The position numbers and the translations under genes were made by a program. Shown here piece after piece: positions 17,641-26,863 of a stretch of DNA of 54,132 bases (within the stretch, counting starts at the first letter, position 1; each line of letters opens with the position of its first letter). A model generated the notes under the pieces. It was given only the letters and a program-made list of their open reading frames with translations, had not been told where the DNA came from and made no database searches. This stretch comes from Nitrososphaeraceae archaeon (GTDB taxonomy: Archaea > Thermoproteota > Nitrososphaeria > Nitrososphaerales > Nitrososphaeraceae): the NCBI GenBank assembly GCA_009377575.1, contig WHTU01000018.1, positions 1 to 54,132 of the forward strand, given 5' to 3'.

Positions 17641-18876
17641 TCAAATCGGGTCCCCAAGTACCTTATGGATAGTGGAAGTCACTGCATTCCTGCTATCTGC
17701 AGTTGTGTATATCCTAAGCATATCAAGAAATCCTGTAATTGAATTGATAACAGGAATTTCTGAGATAGGGGTATCATATGCCCATTCTTTGTCAACCAAG
17801 ATAATGGAATTGATTTCTTCTTTAGAGGGAGTAAGTGGCATTGAGGGTGCTATGGATGCGTCCACGAAAACAGTATTTTCGTTTACCCTAGCAACATCAC
17901 ATATACGTAGTCTTAACTCTTCAAGTGTCTTGACACTCATCTTGTTGTACAACCTGTCCCGCTTATGTAAAAATTTTTCATAGACACATTTTAGTAACCG
18001 CCTATCTCGATAGTCTTTAGCTAACTTTGATGCATTGTCATTCTTGTCAAATGAACAAATTTGTTCAAGAGTAATCTCATCTGTTAGGTTGAGAAATTCG
18101 TCAAGTGAAATCTTAGTGATTTGTAAGTGATTATCTGCTTGTGCTAAGGAATGGAGTAGCATTACTTCTGCAGATCTAACTGTCTTATGAAAATAAACGG
18201 CTTTGAACATTTCGTATCTGGATATAAGCATCGATTCAAATGAATAAAGAGCAGATTTATTGATCGCCAAGTGCCCTGTTGCAACCACTTCAAATGAAGC
18301 TATTAGTCTATGATAATCAATCTTGCCGTATTCAGCTCCGGTAAATAGACTATCCCTTGGCAAGTAATCCATGATATCTGCGGATAAGCTGCCGGCAATT
18401 ATTTCGTTTAAGAAACTTGATCTTGACTCTCCAAATGATAATCTGCATATATCTGAAGGAGTATACCCGTGCCCACTCAAGACGTCGCTAATCTCACTTT
18501 CGAGTATCACTTTTTTCCCTATATCTTCATGTGTCATATTGCATTTACTCTCCAAAACCTCTTCGAAAAGATGAGAGAAGGGTCCATGACCAACATCATG
18601 TAGGAGAGCAGCTAACCTCAATTCTTGTAAATTGTCTTCGCTATCGATGAAGCCCTTTCTCAGGAGGCTCTCTCCGGCATACCCCGCAATATGCATTGTC
18701 CCTAACGAATGTTCAAACCGGGAATGTTGTGCACTGGGATAGACAAGATGAGCTCCAGCAAGCTGTCTGATCCTTCGCAACCTCTGAAATACCGAGGTAT
18801 CTATAAGATCTCGCTCGACAGCACTGAAGCTGATATATCTATGAACTGGATCCGTAATCTCACCAATAAACTTCAT
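17641..18876 (-). CDS. HD-domain phosphohydrolase
   Basis: 411 residues from ATG 18876. The N-terminal half has the HD metal site: HSRFEHSLGTMHIAG (H56), LLHDVGHGPFSHLFE (H93-D94) and SADIMDYLPRDS with the distal Asp. This arrangement is that of dNTP triphosphohydrolase-like proteins (SAMHD1/YdhJ branch). The C-terminal 150 residues are helical with no known domain. Its stop codon shares bases with the TTG start option of pyrH, which suggests a nucleotide-metabolism operon. Confidence 0.88.
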   Translation of the reverse strand: MKFIGEITDPVHRYISFSAVERDLIDTSVFQRLRRIRQLAGAHLVYPSAQHSRFEHSLGTMHIAGYAGESLLRKGFIDSEDNLQELRLAALLHDVGHGPFSHLFEEVLESKCNMTHEDIGKKVILESEISDVLSGHGYTPSDICRLSFGESRSSFLNEIIAGSLSADIMDYLPRDSLFTGAEYGKIDYHRLIASFEVVATGHLAINKSALYSFESMLISRYEMFKAVYFHKTVRSAEVMLLHSLAQADNHLQITKISLDEFLNLTDEITLEQICSFDKNDNASKLAKDYRDRRLLKCVYEKFLHKRDRLYNKMSVKTLEELRLRICDVARVNENTVFVDASIAPSMPLTPSKEEINSIILVDKEWAYDTPISEIPVINSITGFLDMLRIYTTADSRNAVTSTIHKVLGDPI

Positions 18877-18989
18877 GGAGCGTACCTCATAATCGGGAAT
18901 TGTTCTTTAATAGATTATCTGCAAGAGTTTGTCATCTTGCAATATTAGCTAGAATGATAATCTTTGTATTTTATTTCAACTCTTTGGGA

Positions 18990-19346
18990 CTACGCATTAG
19001 TCATTCTTGTAACTTCTTTTAAAAGATCGTAGTTGTCAATCGGCTTTTTGAGAATGGCGGAGTCGGGGAATTTACGTAAGGCAAGATCAAACACCATCTC
19101 CCCTGCAGTTATAAAGCATACTTTGACTTTGCTATCGATTTTTCGCAGTTTCTTGCACAACACAAGCCCATTCATTTTAGGCATTCTGATATCAATCAGG
19201 AGGAGATCGTACAAACCTGGTTTGAAATTATCTAGTGCTGCGAATGGATCATTAAATACATGTACTGAAAATTGATCCTCGAGGACTATCCTCAAAGTAA
19301 CGTTCACATCATCCTCGTCGTCGACAACCATAATTCTCTTTCTCAT
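18990..19346 (-). CDS. Single-domain response regulator
   Basis: 118 residues from ATG 19346; the frame extends upstream to 19412 but homology begins at MRKRIMVVDDEDD. Acidic pocket D9-D10, phosphoacceptor D52 (LLLIDIRMP), T80 and K101 are all present, so it should be phosphorylatable. No output domain. Thaumarchaea carry many such stand-alone receivers. Its kinase is not nearby. Confidence 0.88.
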   Translation of the reverse strand: MRKRIMVVDDEDDVNVTLRIVLEDQFSVHVFNDPFAALDNFKPGLYDLLLIDIRMPKMNGLVLCKKLRKIDSKVKVCFITAGEMVFDLALRKFPDSAILKKPIDNYDLLKEVTRMTNA

Positions 19347-19688
19347 TTGATGGACGCCTGTCATTGCTGCTACTTGGTATGATGCGCCCACCGCTGAAAC
19401 CCTCCTCATCACGTTGTCGCTGTGTATACGAAAACGATGAAGTCGATGTCATTTCTGGGGCAGCTATCAATTTAATAATCATTGTAATAGATAAGTATTA
19501 CCTGCAAAATGGAATATCTGTAATACTTGACAATACTAATATACTAGTCCAAAGAGTAAGCGTTCAAAGGTTCTTAAACGTGCAGATTGGCTTAATTAAT
19601 TATCTCTATAGTCGCCTTGTGCTAAAGCGGAATTGTCATTTTTGAGTATAATCAACTAAATCAAGGGACTGTGGCTTGGCAGAGCACC

Positions 19689-19946
19689 TTACCAATGCGG
19701 ATTATAACGTTTGAGGTACTCTAGGCCTTCTTTGGTAATCACAAGCTCATTCACGAAATTTCGTTCTACTAAACGAATATCCATTAGAACCCCTAACCAT
19801 GTTTTAACAAGTTGCTCATCTCCAATGAATCTTTCCACTATCTGATCTTCATTCCTGCCCTCTGATACACACCTAAGTATGTACAATGCAGACTGAAGCT
19901 CAGAGAGTCTATTGATATAGAAATTCCTCTTTATCGTATGCACCAC
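19689..19946 (-). CDS. Winged-helix DNA-binding protein
   Basis: About 85 residues; no ATG is available, and GTG at 19946 or 19943 fits best, lying about 25 nt after TATTATAT (19966-19973). The helices LSELQSALYILRCVSEG, EQLVKTWLGVLMDIRLVER and the wing NELVITKEGLEYLKRY follow the archaeal ArnR1-like winged-helix pattern. A small transcription factor. Confidence 0.6.
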   Translation of the reverse strand: MVHTIKRNFYINRLSELQSALYILRCVSEGRNEDQIVERFIGDEQLVKTWLGVLMDIRLVERNFVNELVITKEGLEYLKRYNPHW

Positions 19947-20252
19947 TCCTATTCCCCCTAGCAATATAATACAGAAAGTTGATAGTTATTGGGCCAAGAG
20001 CTTAATAGCATTTGAGCAAGTTTTTACCGTAAATTTCCCATGGATTAATCTTCTAAAGGCAGGACAAATTCTCCTTTAGGATATTGTGTTTCGATTCGTG
20101 ATTAGATGTCAAATCGATATATGATGATGGGTCTTGTACTTATGATGCTCCAAATATTGATGAATTTTAGTCAAAAAAATATAACGTTGTGACTTAAATG
20201 GCTTTCGTCCGAGAATGAACGGACGAACCCGGGATCGATCGAGATACAAAAA

Positions 20253-20504
20253 GTGTTACAAAGTGTCAAGAAATATTGTAAAATCAACGACGACAATAGC
20301 GATGAACAGCTTTTACAATATATTACAAAGAATACTCCAATCGGTACCCCGGAAACAATCATGTATGGATCCAAAAATTCAAAATAGATGAATTCTGACA
20401 ATGTTGCAAGAAATATAGTTAAAAAATACTATCCATTTAAAAATCAAGATTTGTTAAGTGAACACCAAGAAGATGCCGTCACGGTTGAACCAAGTTGGTC
20501 TTAA
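20253..20504 (+). CDS. Tandem small ORFs separated only by TAG
   Basis: One frame is open from 20193 (GTG 20253 the first usable start) to TAG 20385, encoding VLQSVKKYCKINDDNSDEQ and a C-terminus with IGTPETIMYG. The very next codon in the same frame is ATG 20388, opening a 38-residue ORF (MNSDNVARNIVKKYYPF...) to TAA 20502. Both halves have protein-like composition. This is either two coupled small genes or one gene with an in-frame nonsense codon. The antisense 76-codon frame is a shadow. Confidence 0.38.
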
Positions 20505-20530
20505 GCAACTATTCTAGTACTTATCTCGAG

Positions 20531-20911
20531 CTACGATACGGTCTTTATAGCCCCATTAAATTCTTCTAACCCATCCTGAAGCATTCGTTGAACTATCTTC
20601 TGTCCCTCTTCCAAGGTCAATGGTTTTGACTGGGCTTTTGCATAGCCATCATTGTCGCAGATGAACAGCATCATCTCATTTCCTCTTGTCATTGATCCTG
20701 TAAGCATTTCTTCACCTACTGGTTCGAATCCCTTATTGGTTTGTTTGATCGTATAGGTGAGCATAGCAAAGCCAGTATAGTTAAACAACTTCATCTGGGC
20801 TTTTCTTGATCTCTCGGACCCCAAAAAGGCAGCTTTATGATATTGCATATGCTGGTTAATTACCTCTTCTGGATTCAATATTGCAGTATTGATCGTCCGG
20901 TATGGATTCAA
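20531..20911 (-). CDS. Hypothetical protein
   Basis: 126 residues from ATG 20911. Compact alpha/beta pattern: a helical N-terminus (EEVINQHMQYHKAAFLGSE), central strands (FAMLTYTIKQT, EMMLFICDNDGY) and a C-terminal helix (EEGQKIVQRMLQDGLEEFN). Soluble, no membrane segment. Family not recognised. Confidence 0.6.
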   Translation of the reverse strand: MNPYRTINTAILNPEEVINQHMQYHKAAFLGSERSRKAQMKLFNYTGFAMLTYTIKQTNKGFEPVGEEMLTGSMTRGNEMMLFICDNDGYAKAQSKPLTLEEGQKIVQRMLQDGLEEFNGAIKTVS

Positions 20912-20956
20912 GATGCATGATACTTGTAATTAGACATTAGTTGCAGTCAGGATTTA

Positions 20957-21451
20957 TTACTTTTTCCCTCTATCGTCACGCGCAGCTGAAGTAGTATTTG
21001 TCATATCAATCAAAGATCTTAATGATCTGTATCTGTTATAATCATTAAGTAGGATCTCTGCCAGATGTTTTGTAATATCTGTAACGCTAAGCAAACCACA
21101 TATTCTATTATCCTCCTCTAGAACTGCTAGATGCTTAATCTGATTATGGGTCATGATTCTGGAGGCGGTATCTACCGAATCGTAGGCCATAATAGTGATC
21201 AAGGGTGATGACATTATTTCCTCTACGGCAAATCTACTTGCTGACATGTCTTTTAAGCAAACACGTCTGACTAGATCTTTTTCAGTAACAATACCAATTG
21301 GTTTTGTTTTCTTGTCTATAACGATCACAGAGCTTATTCCTTTTTTAACCATGACCTCAGCAACATCTCTGGCCGTATTACCAGATTCTGAAGTGATCGT
21401 GACAGTATCCTCACTTGACATTATCTCGCTTACTGCGCTCACGGTAATCAT
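20957..21451 (-). CDS. Two-CBS-domain protein
   Basis: 164 residues from ATG 21451. Two CBS motifs: residues about 5-65 (SSEDTVTITSESGNTARDVAEVMVKKGISSVIVID with GIVTEKDLVRR) and about 75-135 (MSSPLITIMAYDSVDTASRIM with HLAVLEEDNRICGLLSVTDI). The pair forms a Bateman module that binds adenosyl nucleotides and serves as an energy sensor. No catalytic domain is fused; the regulated partner is unknown. Confidence 0.9.
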   Translation of the reverse strand: MITVSAVSEIMSSEDTVTITSESGNTARDVAEVMVKKGISSVIVIDKKTKPIGIVTEKDLVRRVCLKDMSASRFAVEEIMSSPLITIMAYDSVDTASRIMTHNQIKHLAVLEEDNRICGLLSVTDITKHLAEILLNDYNRYRSLRSLIDMTNTTSAARDDRGKK

Positions 21452-21647
21452 ATAGCTCGTATGCCTTTTTTAAATTACTGGAGATTCACGCCCTCTTACT
21501 AGACACAGTGAATTCGAGTATACTACGCTGATGGTCAACCGTAGCGTATATCTCATTGGTTAGGCCGCCTTCTCGACGGTTTTCATAAGACTTTTCCACG
21601 AGTCTTATTCTGCTCTATTCCACTGGAGCTATGCATGATAACTGTTT

Positions 21648-21782
21648 CTAGTAGTAAACACGTGAGTAGTATTGAATTTCTTCTTCATTAATTAATATTC
21701 TTAGATGACAATCCCTGCATAGCATATACTTTGAGGATGCAGGAAGTTCTTTTTTGCATTTGTTGCAGAATTTTCGTAGCAT
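21648..21782 (-). CDS. Tiny CxxC/CxxCH zinc-knuckle protein
   Basis: 44 residues from ATG 21782 to TAG 21650-21648, shorter than usual gene-finding cut-offs. CNKC and CRDCH are 11 residues apart, followed by a helix (LRILINEEEIQYY). The spacing resembles that in the 730-912 and 5626-5910 proteins. A tiny zinc knuckle is the most likely identity. Confidence 0.5.
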   Translation of the reverse strand: MLRKFCNKCKKELPASSKYMLCRDCHLRILINEEEIQYYSRVYY

Positions 21783-22323
21783 CCAAATAATGTATAATTG
21801 CTATTTGGATTTAACTCTATGTGAGCACGAGAGAATCATATGCAAATCATAGACATTGATGCTTCATTTATTAGATAGACAGTTATGTTTCTCTCTCGGC
21901 TTTTCGCGGTCCGGCCCCACTCTAGATGGGCTTTTGCTCATGCCTCACTTCATTGCTTATTATCAATACACAACATGTGTCGATGGGCTGATTAAATGTA
22001 TCATGTTCTTGACTACCCAACTTGTGCAACTACGTCTTGACAATCAGGTTCACCACAATGTCTTTCTATTTGGATTGTCTAAATGGCAGATTGGTGAGCA
22101 AGCAGAGAATGTCTAAATTCCAATGACAAATCTATCCACTATAGTTACATAATGTGTCGAGGCTTCAGATAAAACATTCTTATTATTTGCTGCGCAACAT
22201 CGGTTAGCAAAACGGACCAAGCTGACAAATGATAATCCTCGCCATTTGTGTTCGAGCTGGCGCATCGAATAACGTGGGCACAAATTGATTGTCAGCCTTC
22301 GCGCCATGCATTAAATGAATACT
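21783..22323. other. Intergenic, no convincing gene
   Basis: Frames of 86 codons (21856-22116, plus) and 64 codons (22113-22307, minus) exist but have atypical composition (many Cys, His, Trp, Met) and no family features. I do not support either. Confidence 0.35.
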
Positions 22324-22343
22324 TTGTAATTATTTAATTACAA
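22324..22343. promoter_or_regulatory. Inverted repeat upstream of variant TFB
   Basis: TTGTAATT-ATTT-AATTACAA, a perfect 8-bp inverted repeat with a 4-nt spacer, about 45 nt before the start of the TFB gene and about 17 nt before its TATA-like box. Possible operator or BRE-proximal activator site. Confidence 0.45.
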
Positions 22344-22351
22344 TATAAACC

Positions 22352-22372
22352 CCCGACTTTTATAGAATCGGG
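22352..22372 (+). promoter_or_regulatory. TATA-like box bracketed by CCCGA/TCGGG
   Basis: TTTTATAG (22358-22365) lies about 26 nt before ATG 22387, giving a leaderless start. The box sits exactly between inverted half-sites CCCGA (22352-22356) and TCGGG (22368-22372). A protein bound to these half-sites would block TBP access. Confidence 0.5.
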
Positions 22373-22386
22373 ATAATTAACCGTCT

Positions 22387-23388
22387 ATGGAACTTCCTAG
22401 AAGGAGAGGAAAATCGCTCTCATATCAATACCATCTCCAAGAGAAGTATCAAGATAAAGACAAACAAGTGGATAAAGGTGTTAAGGCAAATTATTCGTCA
22501 AATGCATTTTGCCACTCATGTGACTCCAACTGGATGATCTTCGACGGAGCGACTGGCGAAACTATTTGTACGAATTGTGGTACTGTTATAACTGACAGGC
22601 CTACGATTTTGGAAGGTGGCCCAGGTTCTATTGAATCATTCGGTAATTCTGTATCACTTGCCTTTCCTGACAAAGGCCTGTCAACAGTTATCACTAGTGC
22701 AAATATCGACGCCTCAGGCTCAATTTTAAATCACGACCAGATTCAAAACGTAAACAAAATAAGGTATTTAGATAAGGTTTCAAATAATAATAGAACTCAA
22801 ATTAGAAACCTTAAAAATGCCTTTGTTACTATGGCCGCCATCAGGGACAAATTGACACTCACAGATCCCGTCATGGAAAGAGCAGCTTATTATTATCGTA
22901 AAACACTCCAAAACAAACTAATAAAAGGGAGATCTATCAGGGAAATGGTGGTCGCTTCCATATATGCTTCTTGTAAGGAGATGGAAGTACCTAGAACCCT
23001 GTGCGAGATATGTGACGCAGCTAACGCAGATCCTATATTTGCAGGTAAATGTTACAGAACGATGGCAAGAGAGTTAAGATTGAGTCCCTTAATTGTTGAT
23101 TCTACGCGATATATATCAAAAGTTGCCGACAGCGCCTGTGTCAGCCAAAAAACATACAGAAGAGCTGTAGAAATGTTAGATATTGTGAAGAAACATGCAG
23201 TATCCTACGGAAAGGATCCAAAGGCTCTTGCAACTGCAGTTCTTTATGCCGCATGCATAAAAGAAAATGAACCCAAAGTCAGTCAAGCAAAGATAGCAGC
23301 CGCAGGGAGCATCAGCGTGGTCACTTTGAGGAAAAGATTTTCAGATATATTAAGAATAATTCCAAGAGATACTAATAGATGTGCATGA
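22387..23388 (+). CDS. tfb: Transcription initiation factor B, variant paralogue
   Basis: 333 residues from ATG 22387. Zinc ribbon ligands are C42, C45, C61 and C64, followed by a B-finger region and the two cyclin-like repeats (first: RNLKNAFVTMAAIRDKL..., second: ISKVADSACVSQKTYRRAV... ending VVTLRKRFSDIL). TFB recruits RNA polymerase to TBP-bound promoters. It is close to the TFB at 27312 and more distant from the canonical TFB at 43879, so it is a lineage-expanded paralogue. The N-terminal 40 residues before the ribbon are an extra, polar extension. Confidence 0.93.
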   Translation: MELPRRRGKSLSYQYHLQEKYQDKDKQVDKGVKANYSSNAFCHSCDSNWMIFDGATGETICTNCGTVITDRPTILEGGPGSIESFGNSVSLAFPDKGLSTVITSANIDASGSILNHDQIQNVNKIRYLDKVSNNNRTQIRNLKNAFVTMAAIRDKLTLTDPVMERAAYYYRKTLQNKLIKGRSIREMVVASIYASCKEMEVPRTLCEICDAANADPIFAGKCYRTMARELRLSPLIVDSTRYISKVADSACVSQKTYRRAVEMLDIVKKHAVSYGKDPKALATAVLYAACIKENEPKVSQAKIAAAGSISVVTLRKRFSDILRIIPRDTNRCA

Positions 23389-23739
23389 ATATAGCACAGT
23401 CAAGATGCGATCATCGCCAAACTTGTTACAGAGAAAGCAAAACCTTCGTTGCTCCTGTTTGATTTGAGTTTATCTCTTATTGCAGAAGCAATATTTGTCT
23501 CTACCGTCTGTACGCAGGCTGAACACGATCCGAATTATCACACATTGCTTGATTTTTCAGATGGTTGCCATTGTTAATGGCAATCCAATTTTGATTCCTC
23601 TCCCAGTCTGGGACAGAAGGGATGCATTGATAAGAGGCGTCAAACAATGAATTTATTTGCAGTTTAGTAATTCTAACCATTCTAGTGACAATGTGTCACA
23701 ACACTATTAACTACCTCGAGATCCAAAATCAGAAGGTAT
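23389..23739. other. Intergenic, nothing recognised
   Basis: 351 nt between the variant TFB and the isomerase-like gene; only short frames. Confidence 0.4.
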
Positions 23740-24534
23740 ATGCCGCATTTTGGTTTGCTTACAAATCCCTCCAATGAATTGTTAAGTGAAATTAGAAATA
23801 TTTATCTTCTGGGTTTCGAATATGCCGAGATTGCTATCGAAGGGCCGGAAGGGAGTCCTCAAGTATTAATCGATAGACGGATCGGGATAACAAGACTACT
23901 CCAAAAATTTGGATTAAGACCGATTGGTCATACTGTACCGTGGGTAGATTTGGGATCGGATTATGAGTACATTAGGCAAGCATGGATCCTTGAAGCAATG
24001 AGAAACATTAAAGCATGTAGGCAAGTCGGAATCGGCCTTGTTAATTTTCACAGTAGCCTTAACGGGGGAATGTTTAAAGGTGAAAAAAGACGGAGGCTCT
24101 TGGAAAATTGGATCAAAAGCCTTCGTGAAATTGTGAGATATGCAGACTCCTATGGTATGCAGATAATGTTAGAGAACGTTCCCCTTTCTAAAGGGGTACA
24201 TAAACTTGAAGAATTTAAATACATAGTTGACAATGTAGACGGTTTGCTTGTTCATCTAGACATCCCTCATGCTTTCACATCCGCGGGCATGCAGGGGATA
24301 ATAGAATACATTCATTCATTTAGGGATAGAATTGTCCATATTCACTGGCACGACAATAATGGAATAAGGGATGAACACCTCCCCGTAGGACGTGGCCTTA
24401 TCGATCATGAGCTAATAGTACGAGAATTAAGGTCGATAAACTATGATAGAACCATAACCTTGGAAGTCTTTACGAATAGTGCTGATGCGAAGGCATCTGC
24501 GGAAGTACTAAGAAAGTTGTGGTCAGAAATTTGA
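23740..24534 (+). CDS. Sugar phosphate isomerase/epimerase-like TIM barrel
   Basis: 264 residues from ATG 23740. Xylose-isomerase-like/AP-endonuclease-2 superfamily metal ligands are visible: E in IMLENVP, D and H in LVHLDIPHAF, H in VHIHWHDN with HLPVGRG, and a C-terminal E in ITLEVF. A divalent-metal enzyme acting on a sugar or sugar-like substrate; the precise reaction is unknown. Proteins of this superfamily also occur with Ebo-type TatD hydrolases, one of which is at 10032, but the two are 13 kb apart here. Confidence 0.8.
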   Translation: MPHFGLLTNPSNELLSEIRNIYLLGFEYAEIAIEGPEGSPQVLIDRRIGITRLLQKFGLRPIGHTVPWVDLGSDYEYIRQAWILEAMRNIKACRQVGIGLVNFHSSLNGGMFKGEKRRRLLENWIKSLREIVRYADSYGMQIMLENVPLSKGVHKLEEFKYIVDNVDGLLVHLDIPHAFTSAGMQGIIEYIHSFRDRIVHIHWHDNNGIRDEHLPVGRGLIDHELIVRELRSINYDRTITLEVFTNSADAKASAEVLRKLWSEI

Positions 24535-24837
24535 TAATGGTGTAAAGCCCAAGGTACTCGCTAAATGCTATGAACGTGAATAGGTAAGAAAAGTTGTGTG
24601 GGAACTTCTTTGCATTAATCATACGTAATAGGAATTTATGAAATCAGCGTCTAATAATGGGACTGAAACTAGGATTCTCTGGGCACGAATATTACTAATT
24701 CTCGTTTGAAGCGTACAAATTCTTCTATAAGTTATCTATCCCCAATTAGTATACCATTAAAAGCAGATTTATTTCCAAGTAGTTACTTAAAATTTACCTA
24801 AATACTTGTGTTCATCTCTAATAATGGACATAGAAAA
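24535..24837. other. Intergenic, nothing recognised
   Basis: About 300 nt of AT-rich sequence with TATA-like AATTTACCTAAATAC before the winged-helix gene. Confidence 0.35.
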
Positions 24838-25104
24838 ATGAAAAACAGGGATAGAGCGGAGATAAATGCGATGATCCTTGACATTGCAACCCCCGGTAGA
24901 GTTACTAAGACAAAGATTATGTATAGAGCGTACTTATCGTATAACAAACTTCAAGAATATTTAACCGATCTGGGGGAGAGTGAGCTATTGGAATACGAAG
25001 TTGGAGCTCAAACATATCGTACTACGGAAAAAGGAAAACGCTACTTAGAGATACATAGTAGAATGAATGAACTGATTTCCATCAATAGAGAAATAGCATT
25101 CTAG
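24838..25104 (+). CDS. ArnR1-like winged-helix regulator
   Basis: 88 residues from ATG 24838; a GTG at 24808 would add ten residues. The sequence shows the archaeal winged-helix pattern: helix 1 AEINAMILDIATPG, KTKIMYRAYLSYNKLQEYL (recognition helix region), LLEYE and the wing YRTTEKGKRYLEIHSRM. Small DNA-binding regulator; target unknown. Stands alone. Confidence 0.78.
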   Translation: MKNRDRAEINAMILDIATPGRVTKTKIMYRAYLSYNKLQEYLTDLGESELLEYEVGAQTYRTTEKGKRYLEIHSRMNELISINREIAF

Positions 25105-25340
25105 ATAGCCATCTAGCATCTGGTATGCAATGCATGTCACCCAGAGATTATATTATGGAGAGAAATACTTGTTGCTGATTCTATTTCTACCTAAGACAAT
25201 ATTTGATCAAATATATACACTACATCGCATAGATTATTAGACGACACTAGTATGCAATAAAGGTGCGACGAAGAGAAAGATCTCTCTAATAGGAACACTA
25301 TATTTCATGTACGTGATCTGATTATTTTATGATGTACTTT

Positions 25341-26060
25341 CTAACCATGATGATGAAGGTCTCGCAACCTTTCATGAATTTGGTTCCTATATAGTGTTAA
25401 TCCAATTCTCTTTGCGTAAGGCTGTCCCTTTGCAAACGATTCAGCAATTTTTTTGACAAATTCTAAATCGACTTGTGGCGGCATTGGCGGATCGAATGGA
25501 TCTACATATACTTCGACTATCGTTGGCTTCTTCTCGGTCAACGCTTCATTTAGGATAGGTTTGACGTCTCTAGGCTCTGTTACAGTATAACCCTTTTCAC
25601 CACACGCCTCAGCAAATTTTGCGTAATCTATAGGCGTAAATTCTACTCCAAACTCTGGATTTCCTAGAAAGGCCATTTGCTCCCAGCGGATCATTCCCAG
25701 AACGCTGTTTTTAATTATTATCACTTTGATCGGCAAGTTGTGTTGAACTGCTGTGGCAAACTCTCCCATTAACATAGTGAAGCCACCATCTCCTACGAAA
25801 GCTATAGATCGTCTTGTTGGAAAGGCGATCTGAGCTGCGATGGCGTATGGTAGACCGTATCCCATACTCGCTAGAGTACCAGACAGCGAAAAATGCATTC
25901 CTCTTCTTATATTGATGTATCGAGCTGCCCAACTAGTGGTAGTTCCGCTATCTACCGAGATTATCGCGTCATCCTCTAGTTCATCAGATAAGATAGTAGC
26001 GACCAACTGGGGCTTAATTGGCTTATCAGTTCTTGAACCCTGTTCAGAGTTAATTTCCAT
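25341..26060 (-). pseudogene. C-terminal ThDP-binding half of a pyruvate oxidase/acetolactate synthase-like enzyme
   Basis: About 239 residues from ATG 26060. Only the third (PP) domain of the roughly 550-residue family is present: SGTTTSWAARY, the ThDP/Mg motif VGDGGFTMLMGEF (GDG at 90-92) with N118, and the PoxB-like tail YAKRIGLTLYRNQIHERL. The PYR and central domains are absent, and nothing upstream on this strand resembles them. It could be a remnant or a stand-alone subunit that pairs with a PYR subunit elsewhere; the intact ThDP motif argues for either recent truncation or retained use. Confidence 0.65.
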
Positions 26061-26066
26061 TTTAAA

Positions 26067-26156
26067 TGAACGGCATTGAACGGCTCTTTGAACGCTGATT
26101 GAACAGGCGGTTGAACGCCCATAAGGCAATTCTCTTTGAACGTTTTGAACGTTCAA
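26067..26156. repeat. Phased TTGAACG direct-repeat array
   Basis: Seven copies of TTGAACG or one-mismatch variants start at about 26066, 26076, 26088, 26099, 26111, 26136 and 26145, spaced about 10-12 bp (one double gap). The last copy continues into GTTCAA, making the perfect 12-bp palindrome TTGAACGTTCAA at 26145-26156. The array lies immediately upstream of ATG 26060 of the ThDP half-gene. Roughly helical phasing suggests a cooperative protein-binding array. Confidence 0.7.
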
Positions 26157-26382
26157 GATGTTCAGCATTAAACCAACTCATGGCTATGCATGAGTAAGGT
26201 AATCTAGTACGAAAGTTAATACTCGATATGAACAGTTAAAAGGGCACTTTCGTTTGGCCTCAAATTAGACGTAACGAGTATCTCAGAGAAGGGAAGATGT
26301 TTATGATCAATGAAAGTGGATGTATTATTCAATTACACTCGGAGTAATAATTCGAAGTAATAATATGGACATGCCCTTTTGA

Positions 26383-26541
26383 ATGGTAGTTAAAATTGGA
26401 TGGCATTATACTGGTTCCAACGAATGGCAGGCTGATCGGTTAGTCGGAGATAGTAGGTCAAGAATGAAGACGACAGATACTAACAAACTGCCTACCCCTT
26501 CCGCCATATTAGCAAATCTACTCATGAAAGGTATAAGATGA
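26383..26541 (+). CDS. Small hypothetical ORF
   Basis: 52 residues, ATG 26383 to TGA 26539-26541, too short for usual cut-offs. Sequence (VVKIGWHYTGSNEWQADRL, then a polar linker and SAILANLLMKGIR) is protein-like. No family known. Confidence 0.3.
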   Translation: MVVKIGWHYTGSNEWQADRLVGDSRSRMKTTDTNKLPTPSAILANLLMKGIR

Positions 26542-26863
26542 CCTTCTAAACTAAAGAAATAAGAGACTGGGTTATGTATTATTTACGGTAGCAAAATGTC
26601 TTCTACTAAATATGTGATCAGTATGATATTACTAGTGAATGGACATCCCCTTAATTGAGGGACTATTGTAGAACTAGCTATTACTATCTAAAAGGGTCAA
26701 CCAAATGTTGTACAACAGCACTCGAAACGTGTTGTCCATCTGTTGCCACCGTTGCTGCACCCAGCGGCATTTCGGAATACTATTCTTCATTGAAATTATC
26801 AAATGATTATCTGACCGTGCTAAGGTGAGATATCAAGCAAATCACGATAACGGTAGAGGTAGT
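26542..26863. other. Intergenic, nothing recognised
   Basis: About 320 nt with no supported frame. Confidence 0.35.

Noticed and set aside
21856-22307. 86- and 64-codon ORFs in the gap before the first TFB
   Set aside because: Unusual Cys/His/Trp-rich composition and no family motif; no transposase signature on either strand.
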